Shown one piece after another: positions 42,181 to 52,335 of a stretch of DNA of 64,000 nucleotides. The stretch is taken from the NCBI RefSeq assembly GCF_003867075.1, contig NZ_CP032544.1, forward strand, positions 1,916,001 to 1,980,000, in the 5' to 3' direction. The DNA comes from Tenacibaculum mesophilum. Lineage in GTDB: Bacteria > Bacteroidota > Bacteroidia > Flavobacteriales > Flavobacteriaceae. The notes below the pieces were generated by a model that ran no database searches, had not been told where the DNA came from, and saw nothing but the letters and a program-made list of their open reading frames with translations. Position numbers and translations under genes: made by a program. Numbering within the stretch: the stretch's first letter is position 1; each line of letters opens with the position of its first letter.

Positions 42181-44094
42181 ATGAAAAAAGCAATACATTT
42201 TTTACTTATAATAGTATTTATACCAATAACCATTAATAGCCAACGAAAGTATGCTGCTAATAGATATTTTGAAGAGTTTTCTTATAAAAAATCTGCTGAA
42301 TTATATCAATCCATATACAACAAAGGAGATAATTCTTATACTGTATTAAGTAGATTAGGAGATTCTTACTACTTTAATTTTAAATATGTTATGGCAGAAA
42401 AAAACTATCAAGAGTTAATGAAACTATACGAAAATTCTGCTAAACCTAAACATATATTTAGATATGCCCAAGTTTTAAAAACTAATGGTAAAATAAAAGA
42501 ATCTGACAAGTGGCTATTAAAATTAAACAAAAACGATAGTCGTGTGAAGGCTTTAGAAGAAAACACTAATTATTTTGTTGAATACTCTAATCGAGAAAAG
42601 ACATATATAAACATCCACAACCTATCTAGCAACACTTCTTATTCAGACTTTGGTGGATACATTTATGATAATCACTTATATTTTTCTTCTACCCAACCCA
42701 AAAAAGAAAAAGGTAAAAAACTCTATCGATGGAATAAGCAACCATATTTAAACATTTATAAAGCAAAACAAAATAACGATTCCATTAAAGTTTTGGATGT
42801 GGGTAAACCTATCATTCTTGAAGAATTAAGCTCTAAATATCACGAATCAAATATTGTTGTTTCTAAAGATGGAAAAACAGCTTACTTCACCAGAGATAAC
42901 TTTGATGGCAAGCGATTAATAGGAGATAAAAATAATATTTCTCACCTTAAAATTTATAAAGCTACTAAAAAAGGAAATTTTTGGGGAGATATAAAAGAAC
43001 TACCTTTTAATAGTAATAGTTTTTCTTGCGGACATCCTGCCCTTAGTCCTGACGAAAAAACACTTTATTTTGTTTCTGATATGCCAAATGGCTACGGAGA
43101 TACCGATATTTATAAAATAGCAATTTTAGAAAACGATATCTATGGAAAACCTGAAAATCTGGGCAAAACTATTAATACAGAAAGTAAAGAAATGTTTCCT
43201 TTTATAGGTAATGATAATGTTTTATATTTTTCTTCTGATGGACATATTGGCTTAGGAGGTTTAGATGTTTTTGAGGCAAAAATCACTAGTAACTCTTATA
43301 CAAAACCAGTAAATTTAGGAAGTCCTGTTAATGGTCCTTTTGATGATTTTGCTTTCATTATTAACGACAAGCATACTCAAGGTTACTTTTCTTCCAACAG
43401 AAAAGAAGGTAAAGGAGATGATGATATTTATAGTTTTAAAATATACGATTGTAAAGAAAACATTAAAGGAGTTATTTCAGACTCAAAAACAGGAAACCCT
43501 ATTCCCAATGCTACCGTTCAGCTTATAAACAAACAAGGAGAACCCATTTTTACTAAAACAACTAATAAAGATGGTAGTTATTTATTTGAAAAAATAGATT
43601 GTGAAAAGAATTTTGTGGTCGTTGCTTCAAAAAAAGATTATAGAAACTCTCAAAAAAAAACAAAAACACTTAACATTAACAAAAGATTAATTACTGAGAA
43701 CATCCAACTTGAATCTTTAATAAAAGATGATCAAATCATTATAAACCCTATTTACTTTGATTTTGATTTATATAATATTCGTGAAGACGCCGAATACGAG
43801 TTAGAACATATCGTTTCTGTCTTAAAAGACAACCCTGATATAAGTTTAAGAATTGAGTCTCATACCGATAGTAGAGGATCCCAAACATATAATAAATTAT
43901 TATCAGACAAAAGAGCCAAATCTACAAGAGACTATATATTATCAAGAGGCATTTCTCCAAAAAGGATTAAAAGTGCTGTTGGTTACGGAGAAGAACAGTT
44001 ATTAAACAAGTGCAATGATCTAAATCAAAAAAAGTGTACCGAACAAGAACATCAACAAAATAGAAGATCTTATTTTTATATAGAAAAAAAATAA
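42181..44094 (+). CDS. PorE-like OmpA-family protein (TPR, PD40, CRD, OmpA-C)
   Basis: This 637-residue protein is a paralogue of the one at 24472 with the same domain order: signal peptide, TPR-like helices (about 25-130), PD40 strands (about 145-415; H-E-S-N-I-V-V-S-K-D-G, G-H-P-A-L-S-P-D-E-K), a carboxypeptidase-regulatory-like domain (about 425-510) and an OmpA-type domain (about 520-637; I-Y-F-D-F-D-L-Y-N-I, H-T-D-S-R-G, N-R-R-S). The cysteine pair in the last loop (N-K-C-N-D...K-C-T) is also kept. It probably anchors the cassette's outer-membrane complex to peptidoglycan. Sequence divergence between the two paralogues is large, so the cassettes did not arise by recent duplication. Confidence 0.92.
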   Translation: MKKAIHFLLIIVFIPITINSQRKYAANRYFEEFSYKKSAELYQSIYNKGDNSYTVLSRLGDSYYFNFKYVMAEKNYQELMKLYENSAKPKHIFRYAQVLKTNGKIKESDKWLLKLNKNDSRVKALEENTNYFVEYSNREKTYINIHNLSSNTSYSDFGGYIYDNHLYFSSTQPKKEKGKKLYRWNKQPYLNIYKAKQNNDSIKVLDVGKPIILEELSSKYHESNIVVSKDGKTAYFTRDNFDGKRLIGDKNNISHLKIYKATKKGNFWGDIKELPFNSNSFSCGHPALSPDEKTLYFVSDMPNGYGDTDIYKIAILENDIYGKPENLGKTINTESKEMFPFIGNDNVLYFSSDGHIGLGGLDVFEAKITSNSYTKPVNLGSPVNGPFDDFAFIINDKHTQGYFSSNRKEGKGDDDIYSFKIYDCKENIKGVISDSKTGNPIPNATVQLINKQGEPIFTKTTNKDGSYLFEKIDCEKNFVVVASKKDYRNSQKKTKTLNINKRLITENIQLESLIKDDQIIINPIYFDFDLYNIREDAEYELEHIVSVLKDNPDISLRIESHTDSRGSQTYNKLLSDKRAKSTRDYILSRGISPKRIKSAVGYGEEQLLNKCNDLNQKKCTEQEHQQNRRSYFYIEKK

Positions 44095-44280
44095 TTCAGT
44101 AAATTATTCTAAAATAGCTTTGTGTCATCCTAACAAAACATGCTATTTATCTAGGGGTTAATTTAATTATTTAGCTATAATTAAAATATACTATATCAAA
44201 TCAATAATTGAAAGCACTAAAAACCACATTAGAAGCTACAACTATTGGAGTTTCTTAAACAATTTGTACTTATAAAAAAC

Positions 44281-44318
44281 AAAAAGGCTTGTGAACTTTT
44301 AAGCTTACAAGCCTTTTT
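44281..44318. terminator. Bidirectional terminator between convergent operons
   Basis: Perfect 12-bp arms at 44281-44292 and 44307-44318 (AAAAAGGCTTGT and its inverse) are flanked by A and T runs on both sides. It sits between the PorE-like gene stop (44094) and the M16 peptidase stop (44354). It can end transcription in both directions. Confidence 0.85.
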
Positions 44319-44353
44319 TAATCTTAAAGCTTTATATTTTAGAACAAAGTTTA

Positions 44354-47167
44354 TTACTTTTTAGAACTTTCTGGTATTAAAATAAACTCTGCATAATTTT
44401 TCTTATTGAAATACCTGTTGGCTGCATCAAGAAACATTTTAGAGTCAATTTTATTAATATTTGTTTCGTAATCTAAAATAGATTCTTGTTTTAAGCCATA
44501 CTCATGCATTTCTCTCAGTTTATATATCCAGTAACTATTCATCTCTAAGTATTCTTTTGTATTAGCTAGTTCTGCTTCTTTAATTTTATTGATATCTTCT
44601 TTAGTAGCTCCTTCAATCTTGATTTTTTCAATTTCTTCAAGAACCTTTGCAATTAACTTTTCAACGTTATCTGGATCACAAGTAAACCTTACATTCATTC
44701 TATACCAATCGTAGGGCTTATCTGAAGCAAATCCTGAAACCCTTACACCATAAACGCCAGCCATTTTTTCACGCAGTTCTTCGGTCAGTTTAATTTTTAA
44801 GAGTTTACCTAATAAGCTTATTTCCTTCTTTTTTTCTAAAGAAAAATTGAGGGGACCCGTAAAGCGCATATCTACCTGACTTTTATCGTCAACACCTTTT
44901 ACAATTGTCTCTTTAATTACCCCTTCTGAATATCTTAATCCAATATCCTTCCAAGTAGTTTTTTTATTTAGGTTTGATGGAAGACTTCCTAAGTATTGGG
45001 TTACATAAGTTCTTAGTTTTTCTAATTCAAAACTACCTACAAAAACAAAAGTAAATCCGTTGGCAGAAGCAAAACGTTCTTTATAAAAATTATAAGTATC
45101 ATCAAGGTTTAATTCGTTTTCAATTTGCTTTTCGGTTAACGGAATGGCTCTAGGGTGACTATTGGTCATAAACTCGCTAATCTTTTTTTCAAAAACATTT
45201 CCCGGACTTTTATCTTGGTTTTTGAATAAGTTTTTTAAATGTTCCTTATTTGCATTAAAAACAGCCTCATCTTTATTCGGCTTAGTAAAATGCAAATGGA
45301 CCATCTGTAGCATTCTTTCTAAATCTTTAGAAGAGCTACTACCAGAGAACAAATCATCATAAAAATTAATACGCGGTGTTACCTTTAATGTTCTCCCCAT
45401 GTTTAGCTTTTTCAAATCGATCTCAGAAATACCATTAACCCCACTAGAACCAATAATAACACCTGCGTTTCTAGCAGAAACATAAAGAGAATTCGGAGCT
45501 ACCGAACTTCCTCCAGGTCTAAATCCATTCATGGAAATTAAATCGTTTTGAAACTTTGTCGGTTTCGCTATAACAGTAATACCATTTGCAAATTTCCAAG
45601 TAGTAACACCTACTTTATCATTATACACTTCGCTTACAACTCTTCCAGGTTTAGGTGTATTGGACATTAATTGAGTATCGAGCAGTTTATCTTTATAAGC
45701 TTCTATTTTCTTTTTCCTTACATTTTTAAGAGTTTTCTTAATCTCTTTTTCAGTTGGCAGTTTTAAACCTTCTTTTTCAACAGCATTTAAAACAACTGCC
45801 ATATTATCTTTCCTTACCCATTGATTACTAACTTTATTAACCTCATTAACAGTAATGGTTGGAAATACTTCCTTATAAAATTGATACACAAAAGTATCAC
45901 TTGGAATAGGCTTATTATCGGTAAAATTGTCAATGTATTGCTCAATGTAATACTTTGTAGGTATTTTTCCTGTTTCTTTTTGACGCAAGTCTGCGTTATT
46001 TAATAAAAAGGCTTTGTATCGTTCTAATTCAGACGCTGTAAAGCCATGTTTTTTTGCACGTTCGCTTTCTGTAAACAACGCATCAATACCTTCTTCAATT
46101 CTTTCTTCCTTAAGCTTGGCTCTTAAAAAATAACTATCCATGTTACCTAAAAAACTCCCTATACCAGCAGAAGTTCCTAGAAAAGGCGCATTAGGCTGTA
46201 AGCTGATTTCATTTAACCTCTGACGCAACATCCCCGTGTACAAACGTTTTAAAACCTCTTGTCGATAATCCTTTAAGGTTTGTACTTCAGTTTCTTCTTT
46301 TTTAATATATATAGAAGCTTCTACACCTGTAGCCTCTTTATCTCTAACTACAGCAACTACGGGTGCTTTATTTTCTGGTATTTTATAGTATACTCTTTTT
46401 TTAGGTTTTTTTACAGGCTCCATACTACTAAACAGTTCTTTTACTTTTTCTTCAGTTTCAAGCACATCAAAATCACCAACCAATACCAGTGCCATTAAAT
46501 CTGGACGGTACCAATCTCTATAAAAACGTTTCATGGCATCGTACTCGGAATTCATAATAACGTCCAACTTACCAATAGGCAATCGTTCTGCATATCTAGA
46601 ATTATTAGTAATAAGTGGAATAGACTTGTAATACATACGTGCCCTTGCTCCATTTCTAGCTCTAAGTTCTTCTGCAATGATGCCTCTTTCGTTATCAATC
46701 TCTTCATCTTCAAAAGTAATACCGTCTGCCCAATCGCGTAACACCTTTAAACTGGTATTAAAGATTTCCTCATCTGTCGGCACTGATAGTTTATAAACGG
46801 TTTCATCAAAACCAGTGTGAGCATTCAAATCTGCCCCAAACTCAACACCCAAACTTTGTAAATAATCAATCAGTTTGTTCTTTTCAAAACTCTTGGTACC
46901 GTTAAATGCCATATGTTCTACGAAGTGAGCAAGCCCAAGCTGATCCTCGTCTTCTAAAATAGAACCCGCCTTTAGCACCAAACGCAATTCTGCCTTGTTT
47001 TTTGGTTTAGCATTATGCTTTATATAATAGGTTAAACCATTGTCTAACTTTCCTATTTTAATTGTCGGATCTATAGGAATCTCTTTGTTTAAATTTTTAA
47101 TTTGTGCAACGCTGTTAAAACTGAAAAACAGTATGATTGCCGTTAATATTATCGTTATTTTTTTCAT
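44354..47167 (-). CDS. M16 family zinc metallopeptidase (insulinase/pitrilysin type)
   Basis: This 937-residue secreted peptidase has a signal peptide ending S-V-A-Q (about residue 22). The inverted zinc motif H-F-V-E-H (H81, E84, H85) is followed by E160, at the right spacing for the third zinc ligand, in D-N-E-R-G-I-I-A-E-E. A second, catalytically silent M16 half follows, as in PqqL-like periplasmic enzymes of about 930 residues. It would cut peptides in the periplasm. It lies downstream of SusD on the same strand, after a 332-bp gap that contains a terminator-like hairpin, so co-transcription is uncertain. The neighbourhood suggests it processes peptides taken up by the SusCD pair. Confidence 0.93.
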   Translation of the reverse strand: MKKITIILTAIILFFSFNSVAQIKNLNKEIPIDPTIKIGKLDNGLTYYIKHNAKPKNKAELRLVLKAGSILEDEDQLGLAHFVEHMAFNGTKSFEKNKLIDYLQSLGVEFGADLNAHTGFDETVYKLSVPTDEEIFNTSLKVLRDWADGITFEDEEIDNERGIIAEELRARNGARARMYYKSIPLITNNSRYAERLPIGKLDVIMNSEYDAMKRFYRDWYRPDLMALVLVGDFDVLETEEKVKELFSSMEPVKKPKKRVYYKIPENKAPVVAVVRDKEATGVEASIYIKKEETEVQTLKDYRQEVLKRLYTGMLRQRLNEISLQPNAPFLGTSAGIGSFLGNMDSYFLRAKLKEERIEEGIDALFTESERAKKHGFTASELERYKAFLLNNADLRQKETGKIPTKYYIEQYIDNFTDNKPIPSDTFVYQFYKEVFPTITVNEVNKVSNQWVRKDNMAVVLNAVEKEGLKLPTEKEIKKTLKNVRKKKIEAYKDKLLDTQLMSNTPKPGRVVSEVYNDKVGVTTWKFANGITVIAKPTKFQNDLISMNGFRPGGSSVAPNSLYVSARNAGVIIGSSGVNGISEIDLKKLNMGRTLKVTPRINFYDDLFSGSSSSKDLERMLQMVHLHFTKPNKDEAVFNANKEHLKNLFKNQDKSPGNVFEKKISEFMTNSHPRAIPLTEKQIENELNLDDTYNFYKERFASANGFTFVFVGSFELEKLRTYVTQYLGSLPSNLNKKTTWKDIGLRYSEGVIKETIVKGVDDKSQVDMRFTGPLNFSLEKKKEISLLGKLLKIKLTEELREKMAGVYGVRVSGFASDKPYDWYRMNVRFTCDPDNVEKLIAKVLEEIEKIKIEGATKEDINKIKEAELANTKEYLEMNSYWIYKLREMHEYGLKQESILDYETNINKIDSKMFLDAANRYFNKKNYAEFILIPESSKK

Positions 47168-47428
47168 TTTTTATATTTATATTTATGTTTAGCTTTATTT
47201 CTTTGAAAAAGAATAGCTATCCTTATCTTGTATTTTAGTTCTGGTAATATTATTTTTTAGTTGAAAGTAAAACACATAACCTATTAAAGAAATCATGAGT
47301 ATTATTATAAGCCAAGCAAGTTTGAAGCTTAGATTTCTATCCCTTGACTCATAAAAAATCTTTTAGAATTCAAATCTGGAGAGCTAATAATAGCTCTATA
47401 AATATTTTGTACATCATACAAAATTTAA
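47168..47428. other. Gap between SusD and M16 genes with possible remnant of a small membrane protein
   Basis: On the minus strand a frame is open from about 47353 to the TAA at 47195. Its only ATG, at 47296, would give 33 residues. The open frame encodes a basic stretch, one hydrophobic segment (LAWLIIILMISLIGYVFYF) and a charged tail, resembling a PLDc_N-type or other single-span membrane segment. It lacks a good start codon at the proper place. It may be a decayed gene or chance. No other feature is seen. Confidence 0.25.
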
Positions 47429-47470
47429 AGTAGCGCCCAAAGCCTTAGGGGGAAATCTTAAGGCACTACT
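47429..47470 (-). terminator. Terminator-like hairpin after the SusD gene
   Basis: Nine-base arms at 47429-47437 and 47462-47470 pair with one wobble/mismatch. An inner CCTTAAG...CCTAAGG pairing adds to the stem. On the minus strand it is followed by TTTAAATTTTG. It begins about 30 bases after the SusD stop at 47500. Confidence 0.6.
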
Positions 47471-47499
47471 AAAAATAACTAACTCTAATAATTCATTTT

Positions 47500-48852
47500 T
47501 TAAATACCTTCATAGCCAGGGTTCTGATCTGCCAGAGTAAGCGCCCCGTTACCATTAATTTCTTCTTCAGGAATTGGTAAGATGTATTGGTTAGAACTTG
47601 TGATGGAAGCTTTTAAGGTCATTGCTTTATCAAAACGAATAGCAGCAAACCATTCAGCACCATTTTCAAAGGCAAGCTCTCTGGTTATTTCATTAAAAAT
47701 ATCATCTTTCAACTCATCTAAAGTTGTAGCTGATGTATCACCAATACCCGCACGATTTCTTATTATATTTAATGGCGCACTTGCATCTTGTAGCGTAGCT
47801 CCACTAAATGCTAACCCTTCAGCTTTTATTAAGTACATTTCGGCTAAACGTAAAAAGTAAGTTGGTCTAAAAACATCTGCATTATTAGTTTTTAAAACAG
47901 TGGTGCCATCGTAGGTAAATGGTTGTCTTGGATCTGTATCCATTAAAGTAGCAAACCATGTGTTGTTTGACGTTCTACCTGGGTAAAAGCGTTTTCGATT
48001 ATTATCCTCTGTGTCTGAGTTTTCATCTCTATAAGTCATAAAAATCATTTCAGATGAATTTAAACCTTTACTAAAAACACTTTCAAAATCTGGCTCTAAA
48101 CCAGTAGTACCATCATTAATAACCTCATCTGCTAAAGTAGCAGCTTCTAAATATTTTCCTTGATACAACAATACTTTTGCTTTTAAGGCTTTAGCTGCAG
48201 TTTTTGATGCGTAATAACTTACCGAATAGTTTGGTGCATCGGCAATTGCAGCATCTAAATCTGCTAAAATTTGAGTATAGCATTCAGCTACTGTACTTCT
48301 GGACTTATCTCTAGTAACAAAGTTAGATGGTTCTGTACGTAATATAATTCCTAAATTACTATTATCATCAAAAAATTGACCGAAATACCTTAAAGCATCA
48401 AAGGTTGTCATCGCTCTTAAAAAAAGAGCCTCTCCAATAATCTCTTCTCTAGATGTTTCTGAAATCAAGCCACCTGAAAGCTCTGTGGTTTGCAAAATAG
48501 TATTATTGGCTACATCCATAACCTTATAAAACATCATCCAAAAGTCTCTAATATAAATATTATCAAACTGTACATTATTGTTTGCAAATTCCCCATGAGC
48601 TGCCCCAAAACCAGATTGATTCATTGTACCTATCATAGCACTTGGTATGAGTTCTGAAAACATATAATATTTATCGTTAACTCTTGATGTGATTGTAGTG
48701 TAGGCTCCATTTAATAATGCTCTGGCATCTGCTTCACTTTTCACTACATTCTCTGCAACTAAATTATTTGGCGGATCATTTTCTAATACATCTACTAATT
48801 CACAAGAATACATTATAAATAATGTAACTATATAAGCTGTTATTTTTCTCAT
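47500..48852 (-). CDS. SusD/RagB family outer-membrane nutrient-binding lipoprotein
   Basis: This 450-residue lipoprotein forms the lid over a SusC-type transporter. The signal peptide ends I-M-Y-S-C, so the cysteine at about residue 17 is lipidated. Helical SusD features include E-A-L-F-L-R-A-M-T-T-F-D-A-L-R-Y-F-G, A-L-K-A-K-V-L-L-Y-Q-G-K-Y and the C-terminal L-A-E-M-Y-L-I-K-A-E with N-I-I-R-N-R-A-G. The gene starts 12 bases after the SusC stop and is surely co-transcribed. Its substrate cannot be read from sequence; the RagB comparison and the nearby M16 peptidase favour peptides. Confidence 0.95.
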   Translation of the reverse strand: MRKITAYIVTLFIMYSCELVDVLENDPPNNLVAENVVKSEADARALLNGAYTTITSRVNDKYYMFSELIPSAMIGTMNQSGFGAAHGEFANNNVQFDNIYIRDFWMMFYKVMDVANNTILQTTELSGGLISETSREEIIGEALFLRAMTTFDALRYFGQFFDDNSNLGIILRTEPSNFVTRDKSRSTVAECYTQILADLDAAIADAPNYSVSYYASKTAAKALKAKVLLYQGKYLEAATLADEVINDGTTGLEPDFESVFSKGLNSSEMIFMTYRDENSDTEDNNRKRFYPGRTSNNTWFATLMDTDPRQPFTYDGTTVLKTNNADVFRPTYFLRLAEMYLIKAEGLAFSGATLQDASAPLNIIRNRAGIGDTSATTLDELKDDIFNEITRELAFENGAEWFAAIRFDKAMTLKASITSSNQYILPIPEEEINGNGALTLADQNPGYEGI

Positions 48853-48864
48853 AATTATAATTCT

Positions 48865-51800
48865 TTAAAACCCTATTCTTACACCTGTAGTAAATACTTT
48901 TGCAATAGGAAAACGATTAATATCTCTTCCTGCACTAATATCATTATTATACAAATTAGAAGCCTCAGGATCTGCACCTGGATAACTTGTTACTGTAAAT
49001 AAGTTTTGAGCTGTGATAAAAACAGAAATATGATCGAAAAACTTAAGTTGATTTAAGGTTTCTTTAGGAAACGTATAACTAAAGTTTAATGTTTTTAATC
49101 TTAAATATGAAGCGTCATAAACGTAGTGCGATGATGTTCTGTCATTATTGTTTGGGTCAAAATATACCAGCCTCGGAATGTTTGTATCTGTGTTATCTGG
49201 TGTCCATGCATTTAAAATACTGGTATCTTTATTCTCTCCTATAAAAGTACTTGCAAAATTTGTCCCTCTCGCTAAGCTAAATGCTTCTATATCGTTCCCT
49301 ACAGAAAACGTAAATAATGTAGATAAAGAAAATCCTTTGTAATAAAATGTATTATTGAAACCTCCGAAGAAATTGGGTTGAGTATCTCCAATAACTTCCT
49401 GATCTAAAGTAGTAATTCTACCATCAGGAGTTCCATCAGGTCCTGTTAAATCCTTAAATCTTATATCTCCAGGTGATGTTTGACTATTTTGATAAGTCCC
49501 TGTTGGTGATGCCGCATTCAAATCATCAATAACCTGTTGATCTTGAAAAAGTCCTTCAGATACATAACCATAAATTAAACCAATTGGACTTCCCTCTTTT
49601 AGCCTTCCACCACCAGGAAAACCTGTTAAAAAACCATTTTCATCTTTAAAATCATCAGAAATTCTGGTTAGTTTATTTTCGTTTTTACTCACGTTTAAAG
49701 ACAAATTCCAAGTAAAATCATCAGTTTTGAACACATCTCCTTTTAATTCTAATTCTACCCCTGTGTTTTTGGTATCTCCTAAATTACCAATAATAGTTCT
49801 GTACCCGGTACTTCCAGGTGTAATAGCTGTAAAAAGGGCGTCTTTTGTTTCTTTGGAATAATATCCTATTCCTCCATTTAGCCTCCCTTTAAAAAAAGAA
49901 AAGTCTAAACCAAAATCTAATTGTTCTGTTGTTTCCCATTTTAAGTTAGCATTACCTAATTGAGTAATTATTACCGAGGGATCTGACCCATAATTTTCAG
50001 CTTCAAAAAGTGTTCGCCATGCATAATCTCCAAAATCTTGCTGTCCTGTTGTTCCAAAACTTGCTCTTAACTTTAATTCATCAATAAATGAGGCATTACT
50101 TAAAAAGTCTTCATTTGAGATTCTCCAAGCAACGGCTGCTGCAGGGAAGAAAGCATATTGATTATCTGGTGCAAACTTTGATGACCCATCTATACGCCCA
50201 GATAAGGTTAGTAAATATTTATTATCAAAATCATAATTTACTCTTCCAAAATAAGAAGATAATCCAGAACCAGATTCATAAGAAGAGGCATCTGTAAAAA
50301 CAGTAGCGTTTGAAATATTGGTTAAAACTTCATTGAAGAATCCTTCTCCCCAACCTTTTATGTTTGAACGTTTATTTTTTTCAAAAGACACTCCTAAAAC
50401 TGCATTAATATTATGTTTTCCAAATAATCTGTCATAAGTTAATGTTCCTTGCAACATAGTATTTACACTTCTACTCCTACTTTCTTGGGCATAGCCATTA
50501 CCGTTACCTTGATTTCTATCCCAACCACCTATAAATGTAAAAAGCGGATAGAAGCTTTGTTGGTTGCCTGAATTGTAGTTTACCGAAAAAAAAGTCTTAA
50601 AATCTAACCCTTCAGTCAGCTCTAATTGAGTGTATAAAGAACCTAATAATAAGAATGTTTTATTATTATTAGTTACTTTAGAGCGTGCTACTGGATTCTC
50701 CATACTATATTGAGTTGAGAAAGAGTAGTTTCCTTCTTTATCAAATACAGGAAGGTCTGGTCTAAAATCATAAGTAAGTTGAGTAAGCCCTCCATCTGCA
50801 GCATCTTGTTCTGTAGAAGACAGGTTTACTTTGGTTCCAAACTTCCATTTATCTGTAATTTTTGTATCTAAATTTAATGTAAAAGAGTACCTGTCAAAAC
50901 CTGTATTTCTATAAACACCATCTTGTGTGTTAATTCCTAAAGATGTAGAATATCTTGTTTTTTCTGACCCACCAAGTACCCTTAGGTTGTAACTGGTAGA
51001 AACTGGTGCACCCGGACTTACTTCTTCTTCCCAATTAGTATCTGCATTGCCAAAATAAGAGCCATCTAAAACTGCACTAGTAAAAGCATCATTTCTTGTA
51101 CCATTTTCAACAGCTGTTGTCCAAGCTCGTTTAAATTGAGCAGCATTTAAGACCTCTAAAGTCCTTGCACTTTGTGTAGTTACAGAAACATCAGCCTCAA
51201 ACTTAGTTTTACCAAAATAAACACCCTGTTTTGTATTTATAATAATTACACCATTGGCTGCTCGTGAGCCATAAATAGCCGCAGCAGAAGCATCTTTTAA
51301 AATACTAATAGACTCTATATCTGATGCGTTAATATTACCAATAGGTGTACTGATACCCTCATTATCGAGCTCACTACCTAACCTATTTCCTTCTGATCCC
51401 CCTTTAGGTATATTACTACTCGGTACCACTGGAATACCATCAATAACATACAATGGTTGATTAGACCCAAGTAACGACGTATTACCTCTAATTCTAATTC
51501 GAGTTGCCGCTCCAGGTTGCCCAGAAGAACTTGTTACGTGAACACCTGCAACCTGACCTTGTAGTGCATTGTCTAAATTAACTGTAGCTGCTTGATTGGT
51601 TATACTTTTAACATCAACAGTACCTACTGAACCTGTTAGGTTTTGGCGTTTAACTTTACCATATCCAACAATGACTGTTTCCTCAAGACTTTCAAGTGCT
51701 TCTTGTAATTGAATATTAATAACCTTTCTGTTACCAATTTCGACATCTTTAGTTTCATGACCTATAAACGAAACGGTTAATGTTTTTGCATCTTCTGCTA

Positions 51801-52335
51801 AAGCGATTCTGAAGTTACCATCAAAATCTGTACTAGCTCCTATATCTGTCCCTTTTAATATAACAGTTGCCCCTATTAATGGCTCACCATAAGCATTGGT
51901 TATTTTCCCTGTTATGTATTCTTGAAATAACCTACTAACAGAATTTTTAAGCTTTTCTATAAACAAAGAGCTTTTGTTCTTGGGAAACAAGATAATTTGT
52001 TTATCAGTTACTTTAAAATCAATACTTTCTTTTTTAAAAAGCTTTTTTAATACTTTAGAAAGCATTTCTTTGTTTGATGAAATGCTTACCGTTTTATGTT
52101 TTTTGAACACATTATTTTCATAAAGAAATTTAAACCCTGTTTTCTGTTCAATTTCAGTTAAAACATCTTCAAGCTTCATTTTTTTACAATCTAAAGTAAC
52201 TTTTACATTTTGAGAATATGTATTGGCATGAACCTGAAACAATGTTAAAAAAAACAAAATATATGTGAGCTTCATTTTTAAACTTAGTTTGGGGAGATAT
52301 CGTATTTCACTTATCCCAATGATGATTTTTTTCAT
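48865..52335 (-). CDS. SusC/RagA family TonB-dependent transporter with STN domain
   Basis: This is a 1156-residue outer-membrane transporter. The N-terminus has a signal peptide, then a secretin/TonB short N-terminal (STN) domain (about 45-115; K-M-K-L-E-D-V-L-T-E-I-E-Q-K-T-G-F-K-F-L-Y) that passes a signal to FecR. A carboxypeptidase-regulatory-like domain (about 140-215; G-K-I-T-N-A-Y-G-E-P-L-I-G-A-T-V), a plug (about 225-345, with I-R-I-R-G-N-T-S-L and L-Y-V-I-D-G-I-P-V) and the 22-strand barrel follow. STN presence agrees with the FecR gene just upstream and the divergent sigma gene. It takes up large nutrients together with SusD, powered by TonB. Confidence 0.96.
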   Translation of the reverse strand: MKKIIIGISEIRYLPKLSLKMKLTYILFFLTLFQVHANTYSQNVKVTLDCKKMKLEDVLTEIEQKTGFKFLYENNVFKKHKTVSISSNKEMLSKVLKKLFKKESIDFKVTDKQIILFPKNKSSLFIEKLKNSVSRLFQEYITGKITNAYGEPLIGATVILKGTDIGASTDFDGNFRIALAEDAKTLTVSFIGHETKDVEIGNRKVINIQLQEALESLEETVIVGYGKVKRQNLTGSVGTVDVKSITNQAATVNLDNALQGQVAGVHVTSSSGQPGAATRIRIRGNTSLLGSNQPLYVIDGIPVVPSSNIPKGGSEGNRLGSELDNEGISTPIGNINASDIESISILKDASAAAIYGSRAANGVIIINTKQGVYFGKTKFEADVSVTTQSARTLEVLNAAQFKRAWTTAVENGTRNDAFTSAVLDGSYFGNADTNWEEEVSPGAPVSTSYNLRVLGGSEKTRYSTSLGINTQDGVYRNTGFDRYSFTLNLDTKITDKWKFGTKVNLSSTEQDAADGGLTQLTYDFRPDLPVFDKEGNYSFSTQYSMENPVARSKVTNNNKTFLLLGSLYTQLELTEGLDFKTFFSVNYNSGNQQSFYPLFTFIGGWDRNQGNGNGYAQESRSRSVNTMLQGTLTYDRLFGKHNINAVLGVSFEKNKRSNIKGWGEGFFNEVLTNISNATVFTDASSYESGSGLSSYFGRVNYDFDNKYLLTLSGRIDGSSKFAPDNQYAFFPAAAVAWRISNEDFLSNASFIDELKLRASFGTTGQQDFGDYAWRTLFEAENYGSDPSVIITQLGNANLKWETTEQLDFGLDFSFFKGRLNGGIGYYSKETKDALFTAITPGSTGYRTIIGNLGDTKNTGVELELKGDVFKTDDFTWNLSLNVSKNENKLTRISDDFKDENGFLTGFPGGGRLKEGSPIGLIYGYVSEGLFQDQQVIDDLNAASPTGTYQNSQTSPGDIRFKDLTGPDGTPDGRITTLDQEVIGDTQPNFFGGFNNTFYYKGFSLSTLFTFSVGNDIEAFSLARGTNFASTFIGENKDTSILNAWTPDNTDTNIPRLVYFDPNNNDRTSSHYVYDASYLRLKTLNFSYTFPKETLNQLKFFDHISVFITAQNLFTVTSYPGADPEASNLYNNDISAGRDINRFPIAKVFTTGVRIGF

